A stretch of 17,608 nt of DNA, from positions 1 through 17,608 of the forward strand of contig JACQDO010000104.1 of assembly GCA_016201085.1 (NCBI GenBank). Reading direction: 5' to 3'. The DNA is from Hyphomicrobiales bacterium. GTDB lineage: Bacteria > Pseudomonadota > Alphaproteobacteria > Rhizobiales > Xanthobacteraceae. This document shows positions 6,518-14,161 of the stretch, piece after piece. A program made the translations under genes and the position numbers. Each line of letters begins with the position of its first letter. The first letter of the stretch is position 1. The notes below the pieces were generated by a model, which saw nothing but the letters and a program-made list of their open reading frames with translations, searched no databases and was not told the DNA's origin.

Positions 6518-7510
6518 TCACTTCAGATTAACCGAGAACAGCGCGGCACCGTCATCGGCATTGAATTGCACGACATTGTTGCCATACGAGAAAACATTGC
6601 CGTTGTTGACCATGTTCACCGCCAAGGAATGACCCATCACCGTTGCCCCGTTGAGTACGATCTGGGCGTTCCCCCCGTTGGCAAGGAGCCCGGTGGTCGA
6701 GTTCAGCACATCGGTGTTCTCGACCACGACTCGGGCAGTGCCGCCACCGGAGACGGGCGCGACCGCGGTGATCGTTCCACCCGGCGTTTTGGTGATGATG
6801 CTGTTTGACACCAGGGTGCGCACAAATCCGGTCGTCAGCGTAGCGTCCGAACGCACGCCCTGACTGCCACAATGATGAATCTGGCTGTTCTTGACTGCGA
6901 CGGTCGGCGCCACCGAACCGCCTTGCGGCTTGACGCTAAGACAGGTCGTGTTGAGCTCGGCGATGTCGGAGTCGATGATATAGACGTCGGGATCGGCGGT
7001 ACCGGCCAATGGCCAAACCTGCACGCCGTTTCCATTAAAGCCACGAACTTGCGTATTGTGCAGTTCAAGTCGACCGACCTGCTGGACGTTGATCCCGTTC
7101 TGGCCGGCTTGGCCGTTGCCGCCGAGCCAGACATCGAAGAACTTCACCGAGGCGTTTGCTCCGGGGACATTGATCGTAATCAGATCGCCGCTGCCACCCG
7201 GGGTCGCATTGTCAGGTGACACGATGATGACAGCCTGGCTACCTGATACTCGGAATATTGTGCTCGCAGTGACGCTGACATTTTCCTTCCAGCCGCCGCT
7301 ACTGATAAAAATTACATTCTGCACGCCCCCTAAGCCACTGGCCACGCTCTGCGCGTGGCCGATGGTCAAGCACGGTGAAGAAGGGGTGAGACAATCGTTG
7401 GCATCATTTCCCCCCTTGGAAAGGAATACAAAGCCCGCCGAAGCCATCGTTGCCGTGCCGCAAAGAAATGCCGCCGCGCCGGCAGCAGTGATCAACCTGT
7501 GAATCATCAT
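6518..7510 (-). CDS. Exported right-handed beta-helix protein (330 residues)
   Basis: A Sec signal peptide (MMIHRLITAAGAAAFLCG, cleavage near TMASA-GF, about residue 25) leads into FLSKGGNDANDC and SPCLTIGHAQS. These correspond to the opening motif of the two other beta-helix proteins. Rungs rich in G, V, I and N follow, e.g. GINVQQVGRLELHNTQVRGF and VYIIDSDIAELN. The end is YGNNVVQFNADDGAALFSVNLK, sharing YGNNV with its paralogues. The ATG at 7510 is preceded by AGGGGG seven bases upstream; the second ATG is equally possible. It lies 126 bases after gspN with a candidate promoter of its own, so it may be transcribed both from the T2SS operon and independently. Substrate and activity are unknown; secretion through the T2SS is inferred from position and signal peptide. 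Confidence 0.85.
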   Translation of the reverse strand: MMIHRLITAAGAAAFLCGTATMASAGFVFLSKGGNDANDCLTPSSPCLTIGHAQSVASGLGGVQNVIFISSGGWKENVSVTASTIFRVSGSQAVIIVSPDNATPGGSGDLITINVPGANASVKFFDVWLGGNGQAGQNGINVQQVGRLELHNTQVRGFNGNGVQVWPLAGTADPDVYIIDSDIAELNTTCLSVKPQGGSVAPTVAVKNSQIHHCGSQGVRSDATLTTGFVRTLVSNSIITKTPGGTITAVAPVSGGGTARVVVENTDVLNSTTGLLANGGNAQIVLNGATVMGHSLAVNMVNNGNVFSYGNNVVQFNADDGAALFSVNLK

Positions 7511-7558
7511 CTTGTATCCCCCTGATGTTTGGCCTCTGTCTTGTTTTTGGGCCCTGTT

Positions 7559-7578
7559 CGCATCCGAAAAAGGACGCG
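7559..7578 (-). other. Small hairpin in the 5' leader of the 330-residue beta-helix gene
   Basis: CGCATCC (7559-7565) pairs with GGACGCG (7572-7578), with one G-U wobble on the minus-strand RNA and a T-rich six-base loop. It would sit between the candidate promoter and the ribosome binding site. It could affect mRNA stability or be incidental. Confidence 0.4.
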
Positions 7579-7587
7579 ATCGATAAA

Positions 7588-7616
7588 ATTATGAAGTAAT
7601 AAAAAAGTGGTTGCAA
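7588..7616 (-). promoter_or_regulatory. Candidate promoter of the 330-residue beta-helix gene
   Basis: On the minus strand, TTGCAA (7616-7611) and CATAAT (7593-7588) are 17 bases apart in an A/T-rich stretch and match sigma-70 -35 and -10 elements at four and five of six positions. Transcription would begin near 7581, leaving a leader of about 70 bases. Confidence 0.5.
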
Positions 7617-7636
7617 ATAAATTTCATAAAGATTTT

Positions 7637-8299
7637 TCAATTACCGTAGCCCGGTTCCTTGGACGACGATGGGTTGTATGATCCGGGCCGCTGCAACTGA
7701 TTTCTCGTCGCGGCGGGATTCGATCGGGCCGCTTCGTTGCTCGGCGACCTCTGTGCCGTATCGCCCGGCTTCGGAAACGCCAGTGTTTCCAATCTGTTGT
7801 CTTTTTGCAGTGTCACGGAATTGTTCTCGACCGACTTGAGGACCCAGCCCATGTGGTTCGCGCCGGTCCGCAATCGCACAAAGTTCTGGCTGGCCCTGTC
7901 CACGAAGACCGCAATCGAATCCGAACCCCCGCGGACCGTGCCAATCAGGGAAAGTTCCAGCGACGCAGGCGGCGGCGGTGGCGGCATGGCTGACACCACC
8001 GGTACGGAGATCGGTACATTGACCGCGGCCGGCGCCGGTGGACGCCGGGACGGTGAAAATATCGGCCGCTCCCGCGTGCCGGCGAGTGAGCCGAGCGGAA
8101 TGGCCCACAGTGGATTGCCGGACTGAACGCGCTCCCGCGCGGCTTGCGGCAAAGCCCTGTCCAAATTTATCGCGCCGCGAGCGGCATCGGATTTCAGCTC
8201 CTCGCTCGATGTCGCCGCCGGCGTCGCGCTTTGCATGGCTCCGGCGAGGCAAAGCCCGGCTATCAATTGCCGGAGGATATGGGCGGGGCGGCCTATCAT
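7637..8299 (-). CDS. gspN: T2SS GspC/GspN-like protein with HR-like domain
   Basis: 220 residues from the ATG at 8299, which overlaps the gspM stop as ATGA and has AAGGGG six bases upstream; an ATG at 8314 is less likely. Residues 1-29 form a signal peptide or anchor (ILRQLIAGLCLAGAMQSA). Then come NPLWAIPLGSLAGTRERPIFS (about 62-82), a Pro-rich linker (87-111) and an HR-like beta domain (about 115-176: LELSLIGTV, VFVDRASQNFVRLR, GWVLKSVENNSVTLQ, LETLAFPKP). That last layout resembles the homology region of GspC, which links the inner-membrane platform to the secretin GspD. No other gspC candidate is in the window, so this protein may fill that role. The gene name follows usual annotation of such operons and is provisional. 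The tail is Asn/Ser/Pro-rich and probably flexible. A decayed copy lies at 5578-5987. Confidence 0.78.
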   Translation of the reverse strand: MIGRPAHILRQLIAGLCLAGAMQSATPAATSSEELKSDAARGAINLDRALPQAARERVQSGNPLWAIPLGSLAGTRERPIFSPSRRPPAPAAVNVPISVPVVSAMPPPPPPASLELSLIGTVRGGSDSIAVFVDRASQNFVRLRTGANHMGWVLKSVENNSVTLQKDNRLETLAFPKPGDTAQRSPSNEAARSNPAATRNQLQRPGSYNPSSSKEPGYGN

Positions 8300-8859
8300 T
8301 TTGTCCCCTTCCATTGACCCTTCACCGCGACCAAGACGCGCATGCGGGCGCTACCCGCGACGGCGGTCTCTTGCGGGCCCTGCACGACCAGCTGGTCGAC
8401 AAACAAGAACGGCGTGCCGGCTTCCAGGTCGTACAGCATTTTCTGCAAACTGGCCTGCTCCATCTCGCAACTGATCAGCAAAGTGATAAAGCCGTCCTTG
8501 GATTTCGGCCCCTGCAAGTCCACCTGCGAAGACTGTACGCTGCCGCCTACTTGCGCGATGGCGCCCGCCACCCGTTGCAGCAGTGCCGCGCCGCCGACCG
8601 TTATTGTTTCGCCACCCAGAAACGGCGACCCAGCCGGCACCGCGCCGCCCGGCAGAGTGGCCGGATTGCTCGTTCGCTGGCGCGCTTCGAGCTGGTTCAG
8701 AATGTCGACCGAGGATGCAAGATTGGCGCGTTCGGCAAAAATATCCGCCAGCGCAATCCAGATCGTGGCAAGGAACGCGACAATAACGATGATATAGGCC
8801 GCGGCCGCGATGCTGGGGTATCGCGCAAGATAGCGATTGAATGCAAGATCGGCGGTCAT
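8296..8859 (-). CDS. gspM: T2SS inner-membrane platform protein GspM
   Basis: 187 residues. A short cytoplasmic start (MTADLAFNRYLARYPS) is followed by one membrane helix (about residues 16-38), a coiled-coil-like stretch (40-62) and a periplasmic ferredoxin-like domain (about 85-187: VAGAIAQVGGSVQSS, FLFVDQLVVQG). This is the usual GspM layout; GspM partners GspL and GspE in the assembly platform. The ATG at 8859 overlaps the gspL stop as ATGA, and the stop overlaps the gspN ATG the same way, pointing to coupled translation. Its 3' half is duplicated as a remnant at 5984-6331. Confidence 0.88.
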   Translation of the reverse strand: MTADLAFNRYLARYPSIAAAAYIIVIVAFLATIWIALADIFAERANLASSVDILNQLEARQRTSNPATLPGGAVPAGSPFLGGETITVGGAALLQRVAGAIAQVGGSVQSSQVDLQGPKSKDGFITLLISCEMEQASLQKMLYDLEAGTPFLFVDQLVVQGPQETAVAGSARMRVLVAVKGQWKGTK

Positions 8860-9923
8860 GACGCTGTCGAAAATACCGGTTTGATATGCGCTTCGATGTG
8901 GAAGCGATCCCCCGGATCGGAAGGCGATCGGGTGGTGGGAGCGAAAAACGTCGCGCGATCGAAATGCGGCGACTGCTCGATTAGACCGATCAAGGCCGGA
9001 GCATCGCGGCTGATGCCGACGATCTGGACTTTGTCGCCTTCGATGCGGAGTTCCGTGACATAGGTATTGTCCGGTAGAACTTTCGTTAGAGCTTCGATCA
9101 CGATCACGCTCGCCGGCGTCTGATTCTTCCGTCGCGCCAGATTGGCCAGCGTGGAATTGGCGACGGCGTCGCTTCCGGCGCGAATGATGCCGCGGCGTTC
9201 GGCAATACGACGGGACACGTCGGACTGGCGATTTTGTAGATCGTTGCCGATGACGATATCGGCGGAAATCGCCAATGCCGAGAGAATCGCCAAGGAGAGC
9301 AGCGCGGCAATAAGCGCACGACGGACTTGGCGAACCTCGAGTGTGCCTGCCGCGGATTGCTCGAAAATCTTGATCGTGGCTTTATCGGCCAGTTCGCTTG
9401 GCAAAGTCGTAGAGACGATGGTCGATTTCACGCCAAACTGGTCGATCGCCTGGACGATGGGAACGATCTGTGGGCGAGCCGTGGCCGCGATCGTCACCGA
9501 AATCCGATCGTTAGCGATATCCGTCGGCGCGCTCCAGCCGAAGACCGCCTCGCCGGCACCCCATGGCGTGATCCGGTCGATCTGCGCACGCACGACGCCA
9601 TCGAGAAATTCCGTGGCGCGTCGCGGCAATTCGATCGAGCGAAAGAAAAATCGATCCGGCCGCATGGCCAGCTCGACCCGGCTGCCTTTCAGCATGGCCG
9701 TCGCGGACCCCGCGCAACTGGCGACGCCGTTTGCTATTTTCACCTGCAGCGAGGACGGCGATGTATCGCCGGCCGGTGCCTGCAATATGAATGTCCCACT
9801 CTCCTGTTCGACGAGCCGTACCCGGCGCGGCGCCACCAACCGATCGAGCATCGTCACCGCGCCCGCGGCGACGCAGTCCATCCAGCGCAAAAAGCCGTCC
9901 ATGATTTGGCGCAGGAACTTCAT
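8856..9923 (-). CDS. gspL: T2SS platform protein GspL (PilN-type C-terminal domain)
   Basis: 355 residues. The N-terminal half (about 1-200) is cytoplasmic and resembles the actin-like fold of GspL/PilM, with VELAMRPDRFFFRSIELPRR and a downstream DRITPWGAGEAVFGW block. In GspL this part binds the ATPase GspE. A single membrane helix follows (about 203-225, ALIAALLSLAILSALAI), then a heptad-rich segment (to about 285) and a periplasmic PilN-like domain containing VLPDNTYVTELRIEGDKVQI. The gene follows gspK after 33 bases and overlaps gspM by four. GAGGAAA lies about 10 bases before the ATG at 9923. Confidence 0.9.
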   Translation of the reverse strand: MKFLRQIMDGFLRWMDCVAAGAVTMLDRLVAPRRVRLVEQESGTFILQAPAGDTSPSSLQVKIANGVASCAGSATAMLKGSRVELAMRPDRFFFRSIELPRRATEFLDGVVRAQIDRITPWGAGEAVFGWSAPTDIANDRISVTIAATARPQIVPIVQAIDQFGVKSTIVSTTLPSELADKATIKIFEQSAAGTLEVRQVRRALIAALLSLAILSALAISADIVIGNDLQNRQSDVSRRIAERRGIIRAGSDAVANSTLANLARRKNQTPASVIVIEALTKVLPDNTYVTELRIEGDKVQIVGISRDAPALIGLIEQSPHFDRATFFAPTTRSPSDPGDRFHIEAHIKPVFSTAS

Positions 9924-9956
9924 CGCAAGCCGTTTCCTCGATCCATGCCAGGCCGA

Positions 9957-10874
9957 TCAGCCATCGAAATCGTCCGTCCAGAATAACACGCGATAGGGGT
10001 CCGGGGCTTCTTCCAGCGGAAGAATAACAGCCTCAGCATTAATACGGCGGCCTTTGGCCAGTTCGACCCGGACCGTTACCCTTATCGCTTTGCTAGCCTG
10101 CAAGGTGGCGCTGGCTTGCGCCGGCCCGAGCAATTGCGGCAGCAACCGGGCGTCCTGGCGCAGTGTGTTGCGCTGATTAAGAACGGCATCGAGACGCTCC
10201 GGCGTCATCCCGGGAAGGGCGGCGATGACCTCGGGTGCGGCGTCCAGGACATTGATCGTGCCCATACCGCTGTAAATCGTCACAAAGGACCTGGCCCGCT
10301 CGATCAAGGCCGGTGGCAAACCGAGCACCAGCCAAAGTTCTTGCACGTGCATGAAAGGACCCAAGCGTGGACCATAGGACAGGCCGGCATTTCGATAAGC
10401 CGTGGTCTCTTTGTCCTCGCTCTGGTCCGCATCGGGATTTGCCGAGAAAGCGGACGTTCGCCAGCCGATGACGCGCTCCGCGTAATTCTTTGCCGCGTCG
10501 GACGATGCACCGAGCGCTCTGAACAAGCCCTCCAGCAAAGGCTGAGGCGCCGAGTTGAGATCGATTCTGGCTGCTTCGGACTTGAAATCCACCGCGACAT
10601 CCGACCTGCCGAGGTGGAAGTTGAACGTGCCGCTGCTGGGGCGTTCTTCCAGCTTCACCGCGCTTAAGTAATAGGCCGTCAGTTCGAGCGCCGCCGACGC
10701 GGAGGCGTTGGCTTGCATGCGGTCGTTATTGACCTCGACGCTGGTCGCGGCATTGACGACATACAGCGCGTAGATCGCCGCCAGCACTGCCAGTCCGCCG
10801 AGAATCCACAGCACGGCGACGAGAATAAACCCGTCGTTTGATTTTCGGCTGCGCTTGGGTGCCGCTGACGCCAT
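9957..10874 (-). CDS. gspK: T2SS minor pseudopilin GspK
   Basis: 305 residues. A prepilin leader ends at SNDG, followed by FILVAVLWILGGLAVLAAIY. The mature start has Phe at +1 but Ala rather than Glu at +5, as is typical of GspK, the pseudopilin at the tip. The large periplasmic part has the Asp/Asn-rich LNSAPQPLLEGLF and INVLDAAPEVIAALPGM motifs of the GspK helical domain. It forms the tip complex with GspI and GspJ. The ATG at 10874 is one base after the TAA of a 14-codon ORF that begins on the gspJ stop. The ribosome binding site is weak (GGGT), so coupling from upstream may matter. Confidence 0.92.
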   Translation of the reverse strand: MASAAPKRSRKSNDGFILVAVLWILGGLAVLAAIYALYVVNAATSVEVNNDRMQANASASAALELTAYYLSAVKLEERPSSGTFNFHLGRSDVAVDFKSEAARIDLNSAPQPLLEGLFRALGASSDAAKNYAERVIGWRTSAFSANPDADQSEDKETTAYRNAGLSYGPRLGPFMHVQELWLVLGLPPALIERARSFVTIYSGMGTINVLDAAPEVIAALPGMTPERLDAVLNQRNTLRQDARLLPQLLGPAQASATLQASKAIRVTVRVELAKGRRINAEAVILPLEEAPDPYRVLFWTDDFDG

Positions 10875-10875
10875 G

Positions 10876-10920
10876 TTAGGACCCGGTCACGTGTTTGCCT
10901 CGCGCCGCCACATCGTTCAT
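10876..10920 (-). CDS. Tiny 14-codon bridging ORF between gspJ and gspK
   Basis: An ATG at 10920 overlaps the gspJ TGA (ATGA) and reads MNDVAARGKHVTGS to a TAA at 10878-10876. The gspK ATG follows one base later (TAACATG). The ORF exactly fills the gap between gspJ and gspK, so it may carry ribosomes across by termination-reinitiation rather than make a useful peptide. Such a fit can also arise by chance. I do not recognise the peptide. Confidence 0.3.
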   Translation of the reverse strand: MNDVAARGKHVTGS

Positions 10921-11633
10921 TTGCCGGGATTGGAGGCGGCGGGTGGCGCATTGGCCGGCGGATAAATACACGCCTTGGCATCCGTCGCGCGGGCGCATTC
11001 CGCCGGCGCGCCGACACGCAGGACGGTGGCCGTCGACACCGCCAGCGTGCGTTGCGTCGCCGCATCGCGAACCGATACACGAATGGCGACAGGCAACTGG
11101 TCCGCGTCGCGCCAGTCGTTCCGCCAGACGTGATCGGGGCCCGCATAAGAAAATATCGCCCGATAAGGCGCGCGCATGAACACCACCGGGTCGGAGAAAT
11201 TCGCCAGGTCGCGAAGTTTGGCGTTCACGGCAAGCGGCGCGAACGGGCGGCGCGCGCGCACCAAGGCCAGGCCACGATTATCGGACATTGTCGAGATACT
11301 CACCACTTCCAGTCCGGGCCGCGTGTTGGGCCCGATTGCCGTTCGCACGAAACGCACGGCGAGCTCATCGCCCTCGAACAACGGCTGCTTGGCCTTGCCG
11401 TTCGCCGTGACGAATTCCGCCGCCGAGAGATCGGCGACCAGACGTTCGAGACCCAGCCCGAGAAGTTCCGCCCGCTGCACATGCGCGAAGCCGCGATTCC
11501 AGTTCGGCAGCCATTGCGCCGTCACGCTGGCAAGCGCGGCCAGGATTCCGACCATCAGGACCAATGCGACCAGCATCTCGAACAGGGAGAACCCCGCCTT
11601 GGCGTCCGGCTGCCGGTGCTGGCGCTTGCTCAT
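10917..11633 (-). CDS. gspJ: T2SS minor pseudopilin GspJ
   Basis: The ATG at 11633 (overlapping the gspI stop as ATGA) gives 238 residues with a short basic leader, MSKRQHRQPDAKAG, cut before FSLFEMLVALVLMVGILAAL. Phe +1 and Glu +5 are the class III signal-peptide residues read by prepilin peptidase. A longer open frame to 11783 is antisense-style extension through gspI and is not used. The periplasmic part fits GspJ (LERLVADLSAAEF, then a beta-rich region). GspJ packs with GspI and GspK at the pseudopilus tip. The C-terminal tail is Ala/Pro-rich with two Cys (AECARATDAKACIYPP). Confidence 0.92.
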   Translation of the reverse strand: MSKRQHRQPDAKAGFSLFEMLVALVLMVGILAALASVTAQWLPNWNRGFAHVQRAELLGLGLERLVADLSAAEFVTANGKAKQPLFEGDELAVRFVRTAIGPNTRPGLEVVSISTMSDNRGLALVRARRPFAPLAVNAKLRDLANFSDPVVFMRAPYRAIFSYAGPDHVWRNDWRDADQLPVAIRVSVRDAATQRTLAVSTATVLRVGAPAECARATDAKACIYPPANAPPAASNPGK

Positions 11634-12037
11634 TCCGCTGGCCTGCGTCCGAGCCGCACGGTGGTGACGGAGAATCGCGTTCCGCCCGGCGTTTGCACCG
11701 TGATCGCCGCCGTCAGCGGCACCCAAGGCGTGGGCGCCTTTGCGTCGAGCGCGCCGGGGAAGGGTCGCACATCGATCCGCCAAAGCTGGCCGTCTCTTTC
11801 TCCGGACAGCATACCGACGGTGAGGTTGTTGCGGTCCGGAAGCCCCACTTCGATAGCGCGCGCCGTCTCCACCAGCACCAGGTGATCGTCGAGCGCTTGC
11901 GTGCCACGCACGGCAACGCCGACCAGCGAACCAACCGATAATAAAATCGCGGCGATCACCGCCAAGGTGACGACCACCTCGATCAGCGTGAAACCGGCGG
12001 AGCCGGGCGCGGGCCTAGAGGGCGTTAAGCGGCACAA
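11630..12037 (-). CDS. gspI: T2SS minor pseudopilin GspI
   Basis: The TTG at 12037 is chosen because GGAGG lies eight bases upstream and it gives a short leader (MCRLTPSRPAPGSAG) cut before FTLIEVVVTLAVIAAILLSV, with Glu at +5. An ATG at 12088 in the same frame would need a 74-base overlap with gspH and has no comparable signal. The mature protein is about 120 residues, usual for GspI: a helix, then a small sheet with WRIDVRPFPG and a VPLTAAITVQTPGG end. It partners GspJ and GspK in the tip complex. The start overlaps the gspH end by 23 bases. Confidence 0.88.
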   Translation of the reverse strand: MCRLTPSRPAPGSAGFTLIEVVVTLAVIAAILLSVGSLVGVAVRGTQALDDHLVLVETARAIEVGLPDRNNLTVGMLSGERDGQLWRIDVRPFPGALDAKAPTPWVPLTAAITVQTPGGTRFSVTTVRLGRRPAE

Positions 12038-12491
12038 TTTCAACGCCTCCGGTGAGCCAATTGACGCGAATTTGGTAGCCAGCGCCAAGCCGCGTCAGCG
12101 CGATAACGCCGCCGCACGACATGCCGGAGGCGAAAAACACGATGGTGGAACCGGCCTCGCGTTGATTGCAACGACTGGCCATAGCCGCATCGAATTGCAC
12201 GTCGTTCGGTACGCGCACGGCGCGCGCCGAGGCGCCCGAGCGCACCGATCGACCGATCGCGTCGATTTCGGTCGCGGTCGCGATGTGTCGACGGATGGCC
12301 GCATTGCGGTCGGCCTTGAGCAACGTGGCGATCTCCAGCGCATAGGCTTGCAGCCTCGAGCGCGAGGTGCCGCGCGGAATCTCCGGCAGCAGAATGGCGG
12401 CGACCAGCGCGATGATGGCGAGAACGCAAACGACTTCGATGAGAGTGAAGCCACCCTCGCCCGCGGCGCGCTCAGCGGGTCCAGCTGGCAA
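12015..12491 (-). CDS. gspH: T2SS minor pseudopilin GspH
   Basis: The class III leader ends at AAGEGG, followed by FTLIEVVCVLAIIALVAAIL with Glu +5. The beta-rich C-terminal part (VIALTRLGAGYQIRVNWLTGGVEIVPLNAL) fits GspH, which joins the pseudopilus shaft to the tip. The start is uncertain. The frame is open to a codon at 12584 inside gspG, but that would give an overlong leader. The TTG at 12491, which overlaps the gspG end by 20 bases, gives a leader of 14 residues (MPAGPAERAAGEGG) and is preferred, although its ribosome binding site (GGGA) is weak and distant. An ATG at 12536 is the alternative. Confidence 0.85.
   Translation of the reverse strand: MPAGPAERAAGEGGFTLIEVVCVLAIIALVAAILLPEIPRGTSRSRLQAYALEIATLLKADRNAAIRRHIATATEIDAIGRSVRSGASARAVRVPNDVQFDAAMASRCNQREAGSTIVFFASGMSCGGVIALTRLGAGYQIRVNWLTGGVEIVPLNAL
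12046..12050 (-). promoter_or_regulatory. Ribosome binding site that decides the gspI TTG start
   Basis: GGAGG on the minus strand, inside the end of gspH, is eight bases before the TTG at 12037. No equally good signal precedes the in-frame ATG at 12088. Confidence 0.6.
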
Positions 12492-12930
12492 TATCGGCGG
12501 CGGTTCCCGAGCCGCCCTCCTGACCGTCGGAGCCATAGGACATGATATCATAGGGGCCGTGCTCGCCGGGCGAACGATAAACATAGGCCTTACCCCATGG
12601 ATCGGCGGGCAGCACGCCGCCTTTCAGATAAGGACCGTTCCACGATGGAACCGTTCCCGGGGATTGCACCAGCGCCGTCAAGCCTTCCGATGTGGACGGA
12701 TAACGGCCGGTATCGAGATTGAACAGATCGAGCGCGCTGCCAAAGCTCTGTATTTGAATTTTGGCGGCCTTGACTTTCGATTCTCCGAGATAATTGAGCA
12801 CGCGCGGGCCGACCAAACTCATGATCAGAGCGATGATGGCAATGACGACCAGAATTTCGATCAGCGTGAAACCGCCCTCGCCGCGCGCGCGTTTTAGACG
12901 TTCTCTTATGCTCGCAAGCCTCACCATCAT
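12472..12930 (-). CDS. gspG: T2SS major pseudopilin GspG
   Basis: 152 residues with leader MMVRLASIRERLKRARGEGG cut before FTLIEILVVIAIIALIMSLVG (Glu +5). The rest is a textbook GspG: YPSTSEGLTALV, the DPWGKAYVYRSPGEHG block and the calcium-binding loop near YDIMSYGSDGQEGG. Repeated assembly of this protein forms the pseudopilus that pushes substrates through the secretin. AGGGGG directly before the ATG at 12930, overlapping the end of gspF, supports the start; the second ATG is equally usable. It lies six bases after the gspF stop. Confidence 0.97.
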   Translation of the reverse strand: MMVRLASIRERLKRARGEGGFTLIEILVVIAIIALIMSLVGPRVLNYLGESKVKAAKIQIQSFGSALDLFNLDTGRYPSTSEGLTALVQSPGTVPSWNGPYLKGGVLPADPWGKAYVYRSPGEHGPYDIMSYGSDGQEGGSGTAADIASWTR

Positions 12931-12936
12931 GTCCCC

Positions 12937-14151
12937 CTACTCGATGATTTGGGTGACCGACAGCAGAGCGGTCATCACGGAAACGATCAGACCGCCGACA
13001 ATAGCACTGATGAGGATTATCGCAATTGGACCGGTGACGCCGACAATTCGATCGAGACTGCGCTGCAGCTTCGCCTCGTAGAATTCGGCCACGTTACCGG
13101 CGAGCACCGGCAACTGCCCGGTTTCCTCACCGATGCGTAACATGCGAATGGCCATCGCCGGCAGCAGCGTGGTATCGGCAAGCGCATCCGATAATTTCCC
13201 GCCGTGCCGCACCCGATCCACCGCCTTGTTCCAGATCGCCGCGTTGTCGGTCGATCCAAGCATATCGACAAGAATGCGAAGCGTCGTGGTAAGCGCAACG
13301 CCGCTGCCGAGAAGTACGCCGAGATTGCGACAAAACAAGGCGGTGTAGTGCAGCCGTAAGACGGGGTTCAAGAACGGCAACCGCGTCAGCAGGCCGACGA
13401 TCTTGGCGCGCACGCTGGCGCGCCGCAGCACCAGCCAGCCGCCAAGAATGAGACCAATGGCGCCCGCTTCTATAAATTCGAGGTGCGCGCGCACGAATTT
13501 CGACAGACCGAAAAGCGTCGCCACAATGGGATCGAGCTTGGCGTTGAAGTCCTGCAGCACCGCCGCGAATTGCGGAATAACGAACAGAAGAAAGAACGTC
13601 AGCACACCGCAGGCGGCGAACAGCACGAAGGCCGGATAGCGCAAGGCATCCGCCACCTTGCGCCGCATCGCCTCGGCGCGATTGCGTTCGCTGCCCAGCA
13701 CGTCGAGCACGTAGTCAAGCGCGCCGGACGCCTCGCCGACGCGTACCAGCGCGATATACATCGCCGGGAACAAGGTCGGATGATGCGCCAGCGCTTCCGA
13801 AAAGCTTTCGCCGGCCAGCACGCGGCCCCTGATCTGGGCGACCACCGAACGCAGCCGCCCGATGTCGATGTCGACGGCCAGCAGATCGAGCGCGTCGTCG
13901 ATACGGGCCCCTGCCTTGAGCAGCAGCGCCAGATCGCGGGTGAAAACGGTGACGTCCTCGGCGCGCGGCCGCGATAACAACGAAAGATTCAGACGCTCTT
14001 TGTAACCGCCGCCCGCCTCGGTCACGGTCTCGATCGGCACCAGGCCGAGAAATTCGATGCGATTGGCGACTTCCGCGGCGGTGGGCGCCGTGATCGATCC
14101 GCTCACCAATTCGCCGCTTTGCGTGATGGCGCGGTACCGGTAATTTGGCAA
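12937..14151 (-). CDS. gspF: T2SS inner-membrane platform protein GspF
   Basis: 404 residues from a TTG at 14151, giving MPNYRYRAITQSGELVSGS, the usual GspF beginning. GGAG sits six bases upstream, and the TTG starts one base after the gspE stop. An earlier TTG at 14163 is possible. Two T2SF domains can be seen: the first with FTRDLALLLKAGARIDDAL and FPAMYIALVRVGEASG (about 65-190), the second with HYTALFCRNLGVLLGSGVAL and LLPAMAIRMLRIGEETGQLP (about 265-385). Hydrophobic helices occur at about 165-190, 220-240 and 375-398. GspF is the central platform protein that couples the ATPase GspE to pseudopilus assembly. Confidence 0.97.
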   Translation of the reverse strand: MPNYRYRAITQSGELVSGSITAPTAAEVANRIEFLGLVPIETVTEAGGGYKERLNLSLLSRPRAEDVTVFTRDLALLLKAGARIDDALDLLAVDIDIGRLRSVVAQIRGRVLAGESFSEALAHHPTLFPAMYIALVRVGEASGALDYVLDVLGSERNRAEAMRRKVADALRYPAFVLFAACGVLTFFLLFVIPQFAAVLQDFNAKLDPIVATLFGLSKFVRAHLEFIEAGAIGLILGGWLVLRRASVRAKIVGLLTRLPFLNPVLRLHYTALFCRNLGVLLGSGVALTTTLRILVDMLGSTDNAAIWNKAVDRVRHGGKLSDALADTTLLPAMAIRMLRIGEETGQLPVLAGNVAEFYEAKLQRSLDRIVGVTGPIAIILISAIVGGLIVSVMTALLSVTQIIE

Positions 14152-14161
14152 GTCAGACTCC
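14149..14161 (-). promoter_or_regulatory. Ribosome binding site and TTG start of gspF
   Basis: GGAG (14161-14158), six bases, then TTG (14151-14149). This lies across the gspE stop (14155-14153) and selects the TTG that produces the family-typical MPNYRYRA start. Confidence 0.6.

Noticed and set aside
8038..9063. A 341-codon plus-strand open frame across gspM and gspN
   Set aside because: It is antisense to genes with clear T2SS domains, has Arg/Ala-rich composition and no recognisable motif; it is a by-product of GC-rich codon use.
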